Assembly: GCF_038069945.1 (NCBI RefSeq)
Contig: NZ_JBBPEV010000001.1
Span: 930,001 to 994,000 of the forward strand
Direction: 5' to 3'
DNA: 64,000 nucleotides
DNA from: Aquabacterium sp. A3
Lineage (GTDB): Bacteria; Pseudomonadota; Gammaproteobacteria; Burkholderiales; Burkholderiaceae_C
A model generated the notes under the pieces. That model was not told the DNA's origin. It saw only the letters and a program-made list of their open reading frames with translations, and did no database searches. Within the stretch, counting starts at the first letter, position 1. The number at the start of each line of letters is the position of its first letter. The translations under genes and the position numbers were made by a program. This document shows, piece by piece, positions 37,858-46,960 of the stretch.

Positions 37858-38724
37858 GTGAAAGACTTCAAGAACAAGGTGGCGGCCATCACCGGCGCCG
37901 CATCGGGCATGGGCCGCACCCTGGCGGTGGAACTGGCCAAACGGGGCTGCCACCTGGCCCTGAGCGACGTGAATGAAACCGAACTGGTGAAGACCGCCGA
38001 ACTGGCGGGCCGCCATGGCGTGAAAGTCACCATCACCCGCCTGGACGTGGCCGACAAGGAGGCCGTGTACGCCTGGGCCGACCAGGTGGCGCGCGACCAC
38101 GGCAAGGTCAACCTGATCTTCAACAACGCGGGCGTGGCCCTCACGGCCCCGCTGGAGCACGTCAAGCACAGTGACTTCGAGTGGATCGTGGGCATCAACT
38201 TCTGGGGCGTGGTCTACGGCACCCAGGCCTTCTTGCCGCACTTGAAGGCCTCGGGCGATGGCCACATCGTCAACACCTCCAGCCTGTTCGGCCTGATGTC
38301 GGTGCCCACCCAGGGCTGCTACAACGCCACCAAGTTCGCGGTGCGCGGCTACACCGAAGCCCTGCGCATGGAGCTGGAGCTGGAAGGCGCCTGTGTCAGC
38401 GCCACCTGCGTGCACCCGGGCGGCATCGCCACCAACATCGCCATGGCCGGCAAGGTGGACCCGGTGATGGAGAAGCTCACCGGCGTGACCGAAGAGCAGC
38501 AAAAGCGCCGGGCCAACAAGATGATCAGCACCACCACGGCCGAATCGGCTGCGCTGCAGATTTTGTCGGCGGTTGAGAAAAACGCCCGCCGCGTGCTGGT
38601 GGGGCCGGACGCCAAGTTCCTGGACAAGGTGGTACGCCTGCTGGGTGCCAGCTACCAGGTGCTGATCATTCGCCAGATGCGCAAGATGAGCAAGCCGCGC
38701 ACGCGCGCACGCACCGCTGCCTGA
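37858..38724 (+). CDS. SDR family NAD(P)-dependent oxidoreductase
   Basis: A 288-residue short-chain dehydrogenase. Cofactor motif TGAASGMG (12-19), NNAGV (89-93), catalytic serine in NTSSLFG (139-145) and YNATK (Tyr155, Lys159) are intact. A basic C-terminal tail (KPRTRARTAA) follows. The start is GTG at 37858, as the nearest start in frame with the conserved N-terminus. In this operon it likely supplies the ketone from an alcohol, or oxidises the hydrolysis product. Confidence 0.92.
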   Translation: MKDFKNKVAAITGAASGMGRTLAVELAKRGCHLALSDVNETELVKTAELAGRHGVKVTITRLDVADKEAVYAWADQVARDHGKVNLIFNNAGVALTAPLEHVKHSDFEWIVGINFWGVVYGTQAFLPHLKASGDGHIVNTSSLFGLMSVPTQGCYNATKFAVRGYTEALRMELELEGACVSATCVHPGGIATNIAMAGKVDPVMEKLTGVTEEQQKRRANKMISTTTAESAALQILSAVEKNARRVLVGPDAKFLDKVVRLLGASYQVLIIRQMRKMSKPRTRARTAA

Positions 38725-38748
38725 GCCGCCTCGCGCCTGCACGACGAC

Positions 38749-39723
38749 ATGAAATGGTTCAAACGTCTGTGGTGGACGGCGGTGCTGTTTGCCATTGGCC
38801 TGGCCGCGGTGGTGTTCACCACCTGGGAGCCTGACCGCCAACTGGGCGCCCTGGTGGCGCGCTGGGGTGCCGACCCGTCCACCTTCCTGGAAATGGATGG
38901 CATGCAGGTGCATGTGCGCGACACCGGCCCCCGAGACGATCCTCACCCCCTGGTGCTGCTGCACGGCATGTCGTCCAGCCTGCACACCTATGAAGGCTGG
39001 CAGCAATCGCTGCAGACCGAGCGCAGGGTGATCAGCGTCGATCTGCCGGGCTTCGGGCTCACCGGCCCCAGCCCGCAAGGTGATTACCGCATCGATGCCT
39101 ACACCCGCTTTGTGCTGCGGCTGCTGGACGCGCTGCAACTCAAGCAGGTGGTGCTGGTGGGTAATGCGCTGGGTGGCGAAGTCGCGTGGCAGACGGCCGT
39201 GCTGGCCCCCGACCGCGTCGAGCGGCTGGTGTTGATCGACTCCGATGGCTACCAGCCTTCGGTGCTGTCCATGCCGATTGCGTTCCAGGTGGCCAGTTCG
39301 CGCTGGCTGCGCTGGGTGTCCGAACGCATCTTGCCCAAATCGCTGGTGGCCGCGAGCGTGCGCAGCGTGTTTGGTGACCCCAAGCGCGCCACCCCGGACA
39401 AGATCGACCGATACTTCGAGCTGGCATTGCGCGTGGGCAACCGCCGCGCGCTGTTTCAGCGCATGGATCAGGCTCAGTTTGGCAGCAACGCGGCCTTGAT
39501 CCGGCGCGTGCAACAGCCCACCCTGGTGCTGTGGGGTGACAAAGACGAGATGATTTCGCCCGATCAGGGGCAATTGTTTTGCCGCGACATTGCCGACTGC
39601 ACCCTGGTGATGCTGCCCGGCTTGGGGCACCTGCCTCAAGAAGAAGACCCGCGCGCGACGCTGTTGCCGCTGCGCGAGTTTCTGGCACGACCGGGCCGCA
39701 GGCCCGCTGATCAGCCCTCTTGA
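38749..39723 (+). CDS. Alpha/beta hydrolase fold protein lacking the nucleophile serine
   Basis: A 324-residue alpha/beta-hydrolase with a single N-terminal membrane helix (about 8-25), so likely membrane-bound. The fold is clear: VLLHGMSSSLHTYEGW (69-84), DLPGFGLTGPS (98-108), the elbow LVGNALGGEVAW, WGDKDEMIS (Asp264) and GLGHLPQEE (His294). At the elbow the serine of G-x-S-x-G is alanine (codon GCG at 39166-39168, Ala140), while the acid and histidine are kept. It should not act as a normal serine hydrolase. The neighbouring esterase retains its serine. Confidence 0.88.
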   Translation: MKWFKRLWWTAVLFAIGLAAVVFTTWEPDRQLGALVARWGADPSTFLEMDGMQVHVRDTGPRDDPHPLVLLHGMSSSLHTYEGWQQSLQTERRVISVDLPGFGLTGPSPQGDYRIDAYTRFVLRLLDALQLKQVVLVGNALGGEVAWQTAVLAPDRVERLVLIDSDGYQPSVLSMPIAFQVASSRWLRWVSERILPKSLVAASVRSVFGDPKRATPDKIDRYFELALRVGNRRALFQRMDQAQFGSNAALIRRVQQPTLVLWGDKDEMISPDQGQLFCRDIADCTLVMLPGLGHLPQEEDPRATLLPLREFLARPGRRPADQPS

Positions 39724-40313
39724 CGACGCCAACGCGCCTGGCGCACCACCGAGGCCACCAGCTTGTCGAGCATCTGGTCCATGCGCTCATCCTTGAGCGC
39801 GTGGGGCCCACCCAGCTGTTTGTCGGCGGCCGACAAGGCCAGCTGCTCGGGCACCACCACCATCGCAAAGTTGGTGCTCAGGTAGGTGCGCACGATGGGC
39901 AGCGCACGGATGCCACCCAGCGCGCCGGGCGATGCCGCCATCAAGCCCACCGGCTTGCCCTCCGTGGCGCCCGTGCCCGAGGGCAGATCGCCCTCGGCCT
40001 GCACCACCGACATCCAGTCGAAGGCATTGATGAACAGCGGCGTGGGCAGGGCGTTGTACTCGGGGCTGCTCAAGAGCAGGCCGTCGTGCTCGGCAAAGAG
40101 CTGACGCAGGCGACGAGCGCCTTCGGGCATGCCCTGGGACTGCAAAAGATCCTGGTCGTACACCGGCAGGGTCAGCTCTCGCAGGTCCACGGTGGTGGTT
40201 TCAGCGCCCAGCGCTTGCGCCTTGTGCGCAGCAATCGCCGCCAACTGCCCATTGAATGAGCCCTCACGGGCGCTGCCCGCGATCACCAACAAACGAGGGG
40301 TGGTGCTGCTCAT
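39711..40313 (-). CDS. NADPH-dependent FMN reductase family protein
   Basis: A 200-residue flavodoxin-fold oxidoreductase. FMN phosphate site IAGSAREGSFNGQLA (11-25) and SPEYNALPTPLFINAFDW are characteristic of the NADPH-dependent FMN/quinone reductases (ArsH/YieF-like). It converges on the hydrolase gene with 13 nt overlap and sits 3 nt downstream of another flavodoxin-like gene on its own strand, with an AAGG ribosome site. It could feed reduced flavin or act on quinones. Confidence 0.88.
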   Translation of the reverse strand: MSSTTPRLLVIAGSAREGSFNGQLAAIAAHKAQALGAETTTVDLRELTLPVYDQDLLQSQGMPEGARRLRQLFAEHDGLLLSSPEYNALPTPLFINAFDWMSVVQAEGDLPSGTGATEGKPVGLMAASPGALGGIRALPIVRTYLSTNFAMVVVPEQLALSAADKQLGGPHALKDERMDQMLDKLVASVVRQARWRRQEG

Positions 40314-40316
40314 GCC

Positions 40317-40874
40317 TTACCCCTGAAAACGTTGGGCCACCTGGGCCACGCGCTCACCAAACAGGCGGGCGGTCTCCAGATCACCCGGCAGCATCTCATC
40401 CACGCTGGCATCCGACGGGGTGGAGGCCATGGCGCCGCTGAACGAGGCCACATAGTTCACGTCATTGCGCGTGGCGGCCTTGCTGTTGCTGGGCATGATG
40501 CCGGTGCCCACCCAGATCATGCTGTGCTGCATGGACACGGTGAACAGGTAGTGCAGGGTGGACAGCTTGTCGCCGTTCATCGACGCCGAGTTGGTGAACC
40601 CCGCCGCGATCTTGTTCTTCCAGGCCTGGGTGTACCAGGGCTTGGAGCTGGCATCCAGAAACCGCTTGAACTGCCAGGGCACGCTGCCCATGTAGGTGGG
40701 TGCGCCAAAAATGATGGCATCGGCCGCGGCCAGGGTGTCCCAGCCGCCCTCAGGCAGTTGCCCCTCCTGGTCCACTTCCAACAAGGTGCCGCCCGCGCCC
40801 TGGGCCACGGATTCAGCCATGCGGCGGGTGTGGCCGTAGCCGCTGAAGTACACGATCACGATCTTCTTGCTCAT
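40317..40874 (-). CDS. Flavodoxin family protein / NAD(P)H-quinone oxidoreductase (WrbA-like)
   Basis: A 185-residue flavodoxin-like protein. The FMN motif YFSGYGHTRRMAESVAQGA and a second contact FGAPTYMGSVPWQFKRFLD are clear. These proteins reduce quinones in the cytosol using NAD(P)H. First of the two-gene flavoprotein unit, divergent from rlmJ. An AAAGGAAA precedes the ATG. Confidence 0.9.
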   Translation of the reverse strand: MSKKIVIVYFSGYGHTRRMAESVAQGAGGTLLEVDQEGQLPEGGWDTLAAADAIIFGAPTYMGSVPWQFKRFLDASSKPWYTQAWKNKIAAGFTNSASMNGDKLSTLHYLFTVSMQHSMIWVGTGIMPSNSKAATRNDVNYVASFSGAMASTPSDASVDEMLPGDLETARLFGERVAQVAQRFQG

Positions 40875-40932
40875 GGTGAATTTCCTTTCGAAGTAAGAGG
40901 TCAGAGAGAAAAAATCAGGCTACCCTTGCGCG

Positions 40933-41799
40933 ATGTTCAGTTACCGACACAGCTTCCACGCGGGCAACCACGCCGATGTGCTCAAGCACATGGTGCTGGT
41001 GCAGGTCATCAAGCACCTGCTGCACAAAGAAAAACCCTTCTGGGTGATCGACACGCACGCGGGCAGCGGCCTGTACGACCTGGGCGGCAAGCACGCCAGC
41101 ACCAGCGGCGAGGCTGTCAGCGGCATCGCCCAGCTCTGGCCGCATCGACAAGACACGCAATTGCCCACCGCCGTGCGCGCCCTGCTGGAGCAGGTGGCCC
41201 ACATCAACCATGGTGACGACCTGGCCTGGTACCCCGGCTCGCCACAACTGGCCGCCCAGATGCTGCGCGAAGGCGACCACCTGCGGCTGTTCGAGCTGCA
41301 CCCCACCGAACTGGGCCTGCTGGGCCGGCACTTTGGTGACGTCAAGCGGGGCGTGACCATCCACGCCGAAGACGGCTTTGCGGGCCTGAAGTCCTGCCTG
41401 CCGCCCCCGCCTCGCCGTGGGCTGGTGCACATCGACCCGCCCTATGAAATGAAGGACGACTACCGCCGCGTGGTGCAAACGCTGCGCGAGATGCTGCCGC
41501 GCTTTGTCACCGGCACCTACGCCATCTGGTACCCCCAGGTGGCGCGCCACGAATCGCAACAGCTGCCCAACCAGCTCAAGGCCCTGGCGGGTCAGCTCGA
41601 CAAGGTGGACTGGCTGCACGCCACGCTGCGCGTCAAGCGCGCCGACCCCAGCGGCCGGGGCCTGTTTGGCAGCGGCATGTTCATCATCAACCCGCCGTAC
41701 ACGCTGTACGACCGCCTGAATGAAGCCCTGCCCTGGCTGGTGGAGCACCTGGGGCAGGACGACCATGCCGCCTACAGCCTGGAAGCGCAGCAGAACTGA
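40933..41799 (+). CDS. rlmJ: 23S rRNA (adenine(2030)-N(6))-methyltransferase RlmJ
   Basis: A 288-residue SAM-dependent methyltransferase. N-terminal MFSYRHSFHAGNHADVLKH is the diagnostic start. SAM site is WVIDTHAGSGLYDL (about 37-50) and the catalytic N6-adenine motif DPPYEMKDDY follows. GSGMFIINPPYTL near the C-terminus also matches. The product methylates A2030 of 23S rRNA. ATG fits family start exactly. Confidence 0.95.
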   Translation: MFSYRHSFHAGNHADVLKHMVLVQVIKHLLHKEKPFWVIDTHAGSGLYDLGGKHASTSGEAVSGIAQLWPHRQDTQLPTAVRALLEQVAHINHGDDLAWYPGSPQLAAQMLREGDHLRLFELHPTELGLLGRHFGDVKRGVTIHAEDGFAGLKSCLPPPPRRGLVHIDPPYEMKDDYRRVVQTLREMLPRFVTGTYAIWYPQVARHESQQLPNQLKALAGQLDKVDWLHATLRVKRADPSGRGLFGSGMFIINPPYTLYDRLNEALPWLVEHLGQDDHAAYSLEAQQN

Positions 41800-41829
41800 C
41801 ATGGTCGGCGCCTGCTCGGGAGTGGCGGA

Positions 41830-42531
41830 TCAGGCCGCCAGGTCAAACACCAGCACCTCGGCCTGACGGCCCTGGCCCAGGTGCAGTTGGCTTTCGGCCT
41901 CCAGCTTCAGGGCGTCGCCATCGCGCAGCGTCTGCCCATTGACCTGCAGCTCGCCGCGGGCCACGTGCACATACACCTTGCGCGCGCTGTCCAGCGCCAG
42001 CTCGAACGCCTCATCGCCATCAAACAAGCCGGCGTACATCACGGCATCGGCATGGAACGACACCGAGCCCTCCCGGCCATCCGGTGAGGCCACCACGCGC
42101 AGTCGCCCGCGCTTGTCGGCGTCGTCAAAGTGCTTTTGCTCGTAACTGGCGCGCAGCCCGGTTTCGATGGGGTGAATCCAGATCTGCAACAGCCGGGTAC
42201 GCTCGTTCACCGAGGGGTTGAACTCACTGTGCAGGATGCCGCGGCCCGCCGACATGCGCTGCACCTCGCCGGGCCGCACGGTAGCACCATTGCCCAGGCT
42301 GTCCTTGTGGGCGATGGCGCCCTCCAGCACATAGGTGACGATCTCCATGTCGCGGTGGCCATGCATGCCAAAACCGGCGCCAGGGGCAATGATGTCGTCG
42401 TTGATCACGCGCAGCGGCCCAAACGACACGTGGGCCGGGTCCTGGTACTCGGCAAACGAGAAGCTGTGGTGGCTCTGCAACCAGCCGTGGTCGGCATGGC
42501 CTCGGTCGTCAGCGCGGCGCAGGGTCATCAT
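41830..42531 (-). CDS. Pirin family protein
   Basis: A 233-residue bicupin. The metal-binding motif GFGMHGHRDMEIVTYVLEG, HSFSFAEYQDP and GEVQRMSAGRGILHSEFNP are typical of bacterial pirins, some of which have quercetinase activity. The ATG at 42531 (MMTLRRADDRG) has AAGGAG upstream; longer in-frame starts extend over the promoter. Divergent from a LysR regulator, its likely controller. Confidence 0.93.
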   Translation of the reverse strand: MMTLRRADDRGHADHGWLQSHHSFSFAEYQDPAHVSFGPLRVINDDIIAPGAGFGMHGHRDMEIVTYVLEGAIAHKDSLGNGATVRPGEVQRMSAGRGILHSEFNPSVNERTRLLQIWIHPIETGLRASYEQKHFDDADKRGRLRVVASPDGREGSVSFHADAVMYAGLFDGDEAFELALDSARKVYVHVARGELQVNGQTLRDGDALKLEAESQLHLGQGRQAEVLVFDLAA

Positions 42532-42653
42532 GGTGGGCTCCTTTCGTGGGCGGGGTCTGGCGCCAGCCCATCCATCGGGGCTGACGTCTCCGCCATGGAT
42601 TCCACTGTATGGAACCATGCCCCTCTTGAGGCTGAGGCACACTGACGGCATCA

Positions 42654-42668
42654 TTCAAATGAATTGAA
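42654..42668. promoter_or_regulatory. LysR-type (T-N11-A) operator between the pirin and LysR genes
   Basis: TTCAA-N5-TTGAA is a 15-bp palindrome of the LysR box form T-N11-A. It is in the divergent region between pirin (start 42531) and LysR (start 42696), the expected place for the regulator's activation and autoregulation site. Confidence 0.6.
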
Positions 42669-42695
42669 CGAACCCACCTTTCTGACGCGCCCGAC

Positions 42696-43643
42696 ATGCC
42701 CACCGACCGCCACCACGTGCTCACCCCCGAGGCCCTGCAGATGATGGTGACCATCGCGCGCACGGGCAGCTTTGCCGCTGCCGCGCGCGAACTGGGCAAG
42801 GTGCCCTCAGCCCTGACCTACAGCGTGCGCCAACTGGAAGACGCCCTGGACGTGCTGCTGTTTGACCGCAGCAGCCGACAGGCCCGCCTGACCACCGCCG
42901 GCGAAGAGCTGCTGCGAGAAGGTCGTTTGCTGTTGCAGCAGATGGATGCCGTGGCCAACCGGGTGCGCCGAGTGGCCTCGGGCTGGGAGTCGGAGCTGAC
43001 CATCGCGGTGGACAAGGCCATCGCGCCACACGCCGTCTTTGACCTGATCGAGGCCTTTTATGCCTTGACGCCGCCCACCAGGCTCAAACTGCGCAGCGAG
43101 GTGCTCACAGGCACTTGGGAGGCCCTGGCCTCTGGAGAGGCCGACCTGGCCATTGGCGTGGTAGGCGAGCGGACTGCCATGCCGGGCATCCGCAGCGAGG
43201 CGATCGGCCCCTTGCCCTTCATGTTGACGGTGGCCCCGCACCACCCCCTGGCCCAGCAGCCAGAGCCGCTGAGCATGGCCGAACTGGCACGCCACCGGGT
43301 GGTGGCGGTGGCCGACACGGCGCGGGGGCTGGAGCCCACCACCGTGGGCATCCTGCCCGGCCAGGACGTGCTGACCGTGCCCTCCATGCCCGCCAAGCTG
43401 GAAGCCCAGCTGCGGGGGCTGGGGTGTGGCTTTCTGCCCGAACCCATGGTGCGGCCCCACATCCAGGCCGGCCGCCTGGTGGCCCGGCAGGCCGAAGGGC
43501 CAGCCCGCGTGGCCCATCCGCACTACGCCTGGCGCCAAGGCGAGCTGCCACCGGGCAAGGCCCTCAGCTGGTGGCTGCATCAGCTCAGCAGCGCCGCCAC
43601 GCGCTGTGCCCTGCTCGACCTGCATGAGGGCCTGATGCTGTGA
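42696..43643 (+). CDS. LysR family transcriptional regulator
   Basis: A 315-residue LTTR. Its winged HTH is at about 8-65 ([60 protein letters not shown]), followed by a periplasmic-binding-like effector domain. The first strand of the HTH has an unusual preceding segment [10 protein letters not shown]. Divergent from pirin and 4-nt overlapping the downstream gluQ start. Ligand unknown. Confidence 0.93.
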   Translation: MPTDRHHVLTPEALQMMVTIARTGSFAAAARELGKVPSALTYSVRQLEDALDVLLFDRSSRQARLTTAGEELLREGRLLLQQMDAVANRVRRVASGWESELTIAVDKAIAPHAVFDLIEAFYALTPPTRLKLRSEVLTGTWEALASGEADLAIGVVGERTAMPGIRSEAIGPLPFMLTVAPHHPLAQQPEPLSMAELARHRVVAVADTARGLEPTTVGILPGQDVLTVPSMPAKLEAQLRGLGCGFLPEPMVRPHIQAGRLVARQAEGPARVAHPHYAWRQGELPPGKALSWWLHQLSSAATRCALLDLHEGLML

Positions 43644-44527
43644 GCGCCTACATCGGCCGCTTTGCACCCTCACCCACCGGCCCGCTGCACGCGGGCTCAC
43701 TGGTGGCGGCACTGGCCAGCTGGCTGGACGCCCGCGCACACGGCGGCCAGTGGCGGGTGCGCATCGAAGACGTGGACACCCCGCGCTGCATCGCCGGGGC
43801 CGACCAGCGCATCCTGGCGCAACTGGCGCAATGCGGTCTGGCGCCTGATGGCGAGGTGTGGTGGCAAAGCCAGCGCGTAGCCGCCTACCAGACTGCGCTG
43901 GACCAGTTGATCGCCGCCGGCCACGCCTACCCCTGCGCCTGCACGCGGGCCGACATCGCCCGCACCAACGAGGCCCTGGGCCGCGTCAAACCGCGCCATG
44001 GCGAGCTGAGCTACCCCGGCACCTGCCGCCCCGAGCGCGGCGGTTTGAACGGACGCGAAGGCCGCGCCTGGCGCCTGCGCGTGCCCGATGCAGGCCAGCC
44101 CGACGGCCTCATCCACTGGCACGACCGCCGCCTGGGCCCGCAACAGCAAGACCTGGGCGAGGCCGTGGGCGACTTCGTGGTGCGCCGCGCCGACGGCCTG
44201 TGGGCCTACCAGCTGGCCGTGGTGGTGGACGACGCCGCCCAGGGCATCACCCACGTGGTGCGCGGCGAAGACCTGAGCGACAACACCCCCCGCCAGATCT
44301 GGCTGCAACAGGCCCTGGGCCTGCCCACCCCGCACTACCTGCACACCCCCTTGGTGATGGGCGCCAACGGCGAAAAACTCTCCAAACAGAACGGCGCAGA
44401 GCCCCTGAACCTGGACGACCCCGTGGCCGCCGTCACCCAGGCCGCCCAGGCACTTGGATTGAAAGTCGAGGGCCAGACACTGGGCGAGGCGTTATCGCAA
44501 GCCACACAAGCCTGGCACTGGCGCTAG
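43640..44527 (+). CDS. gluQ: Glutamyl-Q tRNA(Asp) synthetase
   Basis: A 295-residue GluRS paralogue that attaches glutamate to queuosine in tRNA-Asp, with no anticodon-binding domain. HIGH-like motif is [10 protein letters not shown] (11-20), the zinc site CACTRADI...YPGTC is present and the KMSKS-like motif is [10 protein letters not shown]. The GTG start at 43640 overlaps the LysR stop by 4 nt. Length fits the family. Confidence 0.95.
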   Translation: MSAYIGRFAPSPTGPLHAGSLVAALASWLDARAHGGQWRVRIEDVDTPRCIAGADQRILAQLAQCGLAPDGEVWWQSQRVAAYQTALDQLIAAGHAYPCACTRADIARTNEALGRVKPRHGELSYPGTCRPERGGLNGREGRAWRLRVPDAGQPDGLIHWHDRRLGPQQQDLGEAVGDFVVRRADGLWAYQLAVVVDDAAQGITHVVRGEDLSDNTPRQIWLQQALGLPTPHYLHTPLVMGANGEKLSKQNGAEPLNLDDPVAAVTQAAQALGLKVEGQTLGEALSQATQAWHWR

Positions 44528-44545
44528 AACAGCCACCTTGCCAGC

Positions 44546-44635
44546 CAGCCTCGCCGTGCGACCCACACAGCGAAGTCAAGGAGGAGGGCCAACGGCCCGG
44601 GGGACATGAGCGGCGTGGGTCGCGCGGCGAGGCTG
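44546..44635 (+). repeat. Structured intergenic element, copy 2 (short form)
   Basis: A 90-nt element. 44546-44566 and 44615-44635 form a 21-bp stem with one G-U pair. The core reads CAGCGAAGTCAAGGAGGA, then a hairpin GGGCC/GGCCC and GGGGGACA. 19 of 22 core positions match the copy at 34482-34503, but the outer stem sequence is entirely different. It lies between gluQ and the cupin gene. Confidence 0.65.
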
Positions 44636-44648
44636 AGCCCGCTCGGTA

Positions 44649-45023
44649 TCAGCGCTCCACCACCACAAAGTGCTTGCGCACCGCCTCCAGCACCTCAAAC
44701 GCGCCTTCAAAGCCACCCGGAATGACTGCGCCCTGCCCCGCCCGCACATCGGTGTACCCGCCATCGCGGTCGTGCAAACGCACCCAGCCTTCCAGCACAA
44801 AAAAGTACTCGTCCTTGCCAGGCGGAAACACAATGCGCCAGCGCCCCACCTCGCAAGCCCAGATGCCCGCGCTCATCTGCCTATCGGCCGACTCGTACAG
44901 CGTCCAGGTCTCGCGTCGCGGGTTGCCCGACTCCAGCCGATCGGGCCGAGGATGGTCGATCACCCCCGGCGTGGCCGGCGCATCCAGTCGCACAATGTGG
45001 GGCACCAGCACCTCAACAACCAA
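44649..45023 (-). CDS. Cupin domain protein (DUF861-like)
   Basis: A 124-residue small cupin. GRWRIVFPPGKDEYFFVLEGWVRL and IPGGFEGAFEVLEAV are in agreement with the (S)-ureidoglycine aminohydrolase-like cupin family. The likely start is TTG at 45023 because the conserved residues begin soon after and no ATG is nearby; this is an unusual start. It sits 12 nt downstream of orn on the same strand. Function unknown. Confidence 0.8.
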   Translation of the reverse strand: MVVEVLVPHIVRLDAPATPGVIDHPRPDRLESGNPRRETWTLYESADRQMSAGIWACEVGRWRIVFPPGKDEYFFVLEGWVRLHDRDGGYTDVRAGQGAVIPGGFEGAFEVLEAVRKHFVVVER

Positions 45024-45035
45024 CGCTCACCCGCA

Positions 45036-45641
45036 TCACTTCACCAGGAAGTGCTCGCGGTAGTACGCCAGCTCGTCGATGGACTCGTGGATGTCGGCCA
45101 TGGCCGTGTGCTTCTGGGCCTTCTTGAAGCCCTCGGCCAGGCCCGGCTTCCAGCGCTTGGCCAGCTCCTTCAAGGTGCTGACGTCCAGGTTGCGGTAGTG
45201 GAAGAAGGCTTCCAGCTTGGGCATGTAATTGGCCAAAAACCGGCGATCCTGACAGATCGAGTTGCCGCACATGGGCGACTTGCCCGCCGGCACATACTGC
45301 TTCAGGAAGGCGATCACCGCATCGGCCGCAGCATCCTCATCCACGGTCGAGGCCTTCACGCGGTCAATCAGGCCACTGCGGCCGTGCGTGCCCTTGTTCC
45401 AGGCGTCCATGGCGTTGAGCGCAGCGTCGCTCTGGTGCACGGCAAACACCGGCCCCTCCACCCGCACGCCCAGGTGCGGGTCGGTCACCACCACCGCAAT
45501 CTCGATGATGCGGTCGCTCTCCGGCTTCAGGCCGGTCATCTCCAGGTCGATCCAGATGAGGTTGTTCTCGCTCTTGGCCAAGGTGGGGACCACGGCGGCA
45601 GAGGCGTCGGCAGGGTTTTGGGGCAGGGACGTGTCGCTCAT
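45036..45641 (-). CDS. orn: Oligoribonuclease
   Basis: A 201-residue DEDDh 3'-5' exoribonuclease that finishes RNA decay by hydrolysing dinucleotides, and pGpG from cyclic di-GMP turnover. Motifs: WIDLEMTGL (Exo I, Asp/Glu), [20 protein letters not shown] (Exo II) and [14 protein letters not shown] (Exo III, His and Asp). About 20 extra residues precede the WIDLEMTGL motif compared with E. coli Orn. Divergent from the M48 protease. Confidence 0.97.
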   Translation of the reverse strand: MSDTSLPQNPADASAAVVPTLAKSENNLIWIDLEMTGLKPESDRIIEIAVVVTDPHLGVRVEGPVFAVHQSDAALNAMDAWNKGTHGRSGLIDRVKASTVDEDAAADAVIAFLKQYVPAGKSPMCGNSICQDRRFLANYMPKLEAFFHYRNLDVSTLKELAKRWKPGLAEGFKKAQKHTAMADIHESIDELAYYREHFLVK

Positions 45642-45667
45642 GGGACCGAATCGTACACTCCTGCCCT

Positions 45668-46960
45668 ATGGATGCCCTTGCCCTGACCCTCATTTTTGCG
45701 TTCTTCGTCGTGGCCTCACTGCTGACGCGTTTGTGGCTGGATGCGCGGCAGGGCCGCCATGTGGCCCAACACCAGCACGCCGTGCCCGAGGCCTTCGCAC
45801 GTGACGTGAGCCTGGACAGCCACCAGCGCGCCGCCCGCTACACCCTGGACAAACTCCGCTTCGGCCTGGTGTCGGCCACCGTGTCGACGGCCGTGCTGAT
45901 CGGCTGGACGCTGCTGGGTGGCCTGGGCCTGCTCAATGTGGTGGTGCGCGAATGGACACTGGACAGCTGGGGCCCCATGGCCTACCAGCTGGCGCTGTTT
46001 GGCGCCTTCATGCTCGTCAGCGGCCTGATCGACCTGCCACTGGAGGCGTGGAACACCTTCCGCATCGAACAACGCCACGGCTTCAACCGCATGGGCTGGG
46101 GCATGTGGCTGGGTGACCAGCTCAAAAGCGTGCTGGTGGGTGTGCTGCTGGGCGCGCCCATCCTGGCCCTGATCTTGTGGCTGATGGGTGCCGCCGGCCA
46201 GATGTGGTGGCTGTGGGCCTGGGGGGCCTGGGTGGGCTTCAGCCTGCTGCTCATGGTCATCTTCCCCTTGTTCATCGCCCCCTTGTTCAACAAGTTCGAG
46301 CCGCTCAAGGACATGTCCTTGGCCGAGCGTGTTCAGCAACTCATGCAGCGTTGCGGTTTTCAGGCCAAGGGCCTGTTCGTGATGGACGGCAGCCGCCGTT
46401 CGGCGCACGCCAACGCCTACTTCACCGGCCTGGGGCAATCCAAGCGCGTGGTGTTTTACGACACCCTGCTGAACAAGCTCAGCCATGGCGAGGTTGAAGC
46501 CGTGCTGGCCCACGAGCTGGGGCATTTCAAGCACAAGCACGTGCTCAAGCGCATGGTGACGATGTTCATCATCAGCCTGCTGGGTTTTGCCTTGCTGGGC
46601 TGGCTGACCACCCAGGTGGCGTTCTACCAGGGTCTGGGCGTCATGCCCAACCTGCAAGCCCCCAACGACGCCCTGGCCCTGCTGCTGTTCATGCTGGCCC
46701 TGCCCCCGGTGATGTTCTTCGTGGCGCCGGTGTTTTCGCACTTCTCGCGTCGTGACGAATACCAGGCCGATGCCTACGCCTGTGCCCAGGCCAGCGGCCA
46801 TGACCTGGCCCAGGCCTTGATCAAGCTGTACAAAGACAATTCATCCACACTGACGCCCGACCCGCTGTACGTGCGCTTCCACTACTCGCACCCACCGGCC
46901 ACCGAGCGGCTGGCGGCCATGCGCGCCTTGTCTCCCCAACCCACGCCTGCCCACCCATGA
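45668..46960 (+). CDS. M48 family Ste24-type metalloprotease
   Basis: A 430-residue multi-pass membrane zinc protease of the CAAX-prenyl-protease-1-like (Ste24) family. The zinc motif HELGH is in AVLAHELGHFKHKHVLK, with the third-ligand region RDEYQADAYACAQASG downstream. Several helices flank the site (first at residues 1-22, later ones at 60-110, 150-210, 290-350). Bacterial role is probably envelope protein quality control. Its stop overlaps phhB start by 4 nt. Confidence 0.93.
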   Translation: MDALALTLIFAFFVVASLLTRLWLDARQGRHVAQHQHAVPEAFARDVSLDSHQRAARYTLDKLRFGLVSATVSTAVLIGWTLLGGLGLLNVVVREWTLDSWGPMAYQLALFGAFMLVSGLIDLPLEAWNTFRIEQRHGFNRMGWGMWLGDQLKSVLVGVLLGAPILALILWLMGAAGQMWWLWAWGAWVGFSLLLMVIFPLFIAPLFNKFEPLKDMSLAERVQQLMQRCGFQAKGLFVMDGSRRSAHANAYFTGLGQSKRVVFYDTLLNKLSHGEVEAVLAHELGHFKHKHVLKRMVTMFIISLLGFALLGWLTTQVAFYQGLGVMPNLQAPNDALALLLFMLALPPVMFFVAPVFSHFSRRDEYQADAYACAQASGHDLAQALIKLYKDNSSTLTPDPLYVRFHYSHPPATERLAAMRALSPQPTPAHP

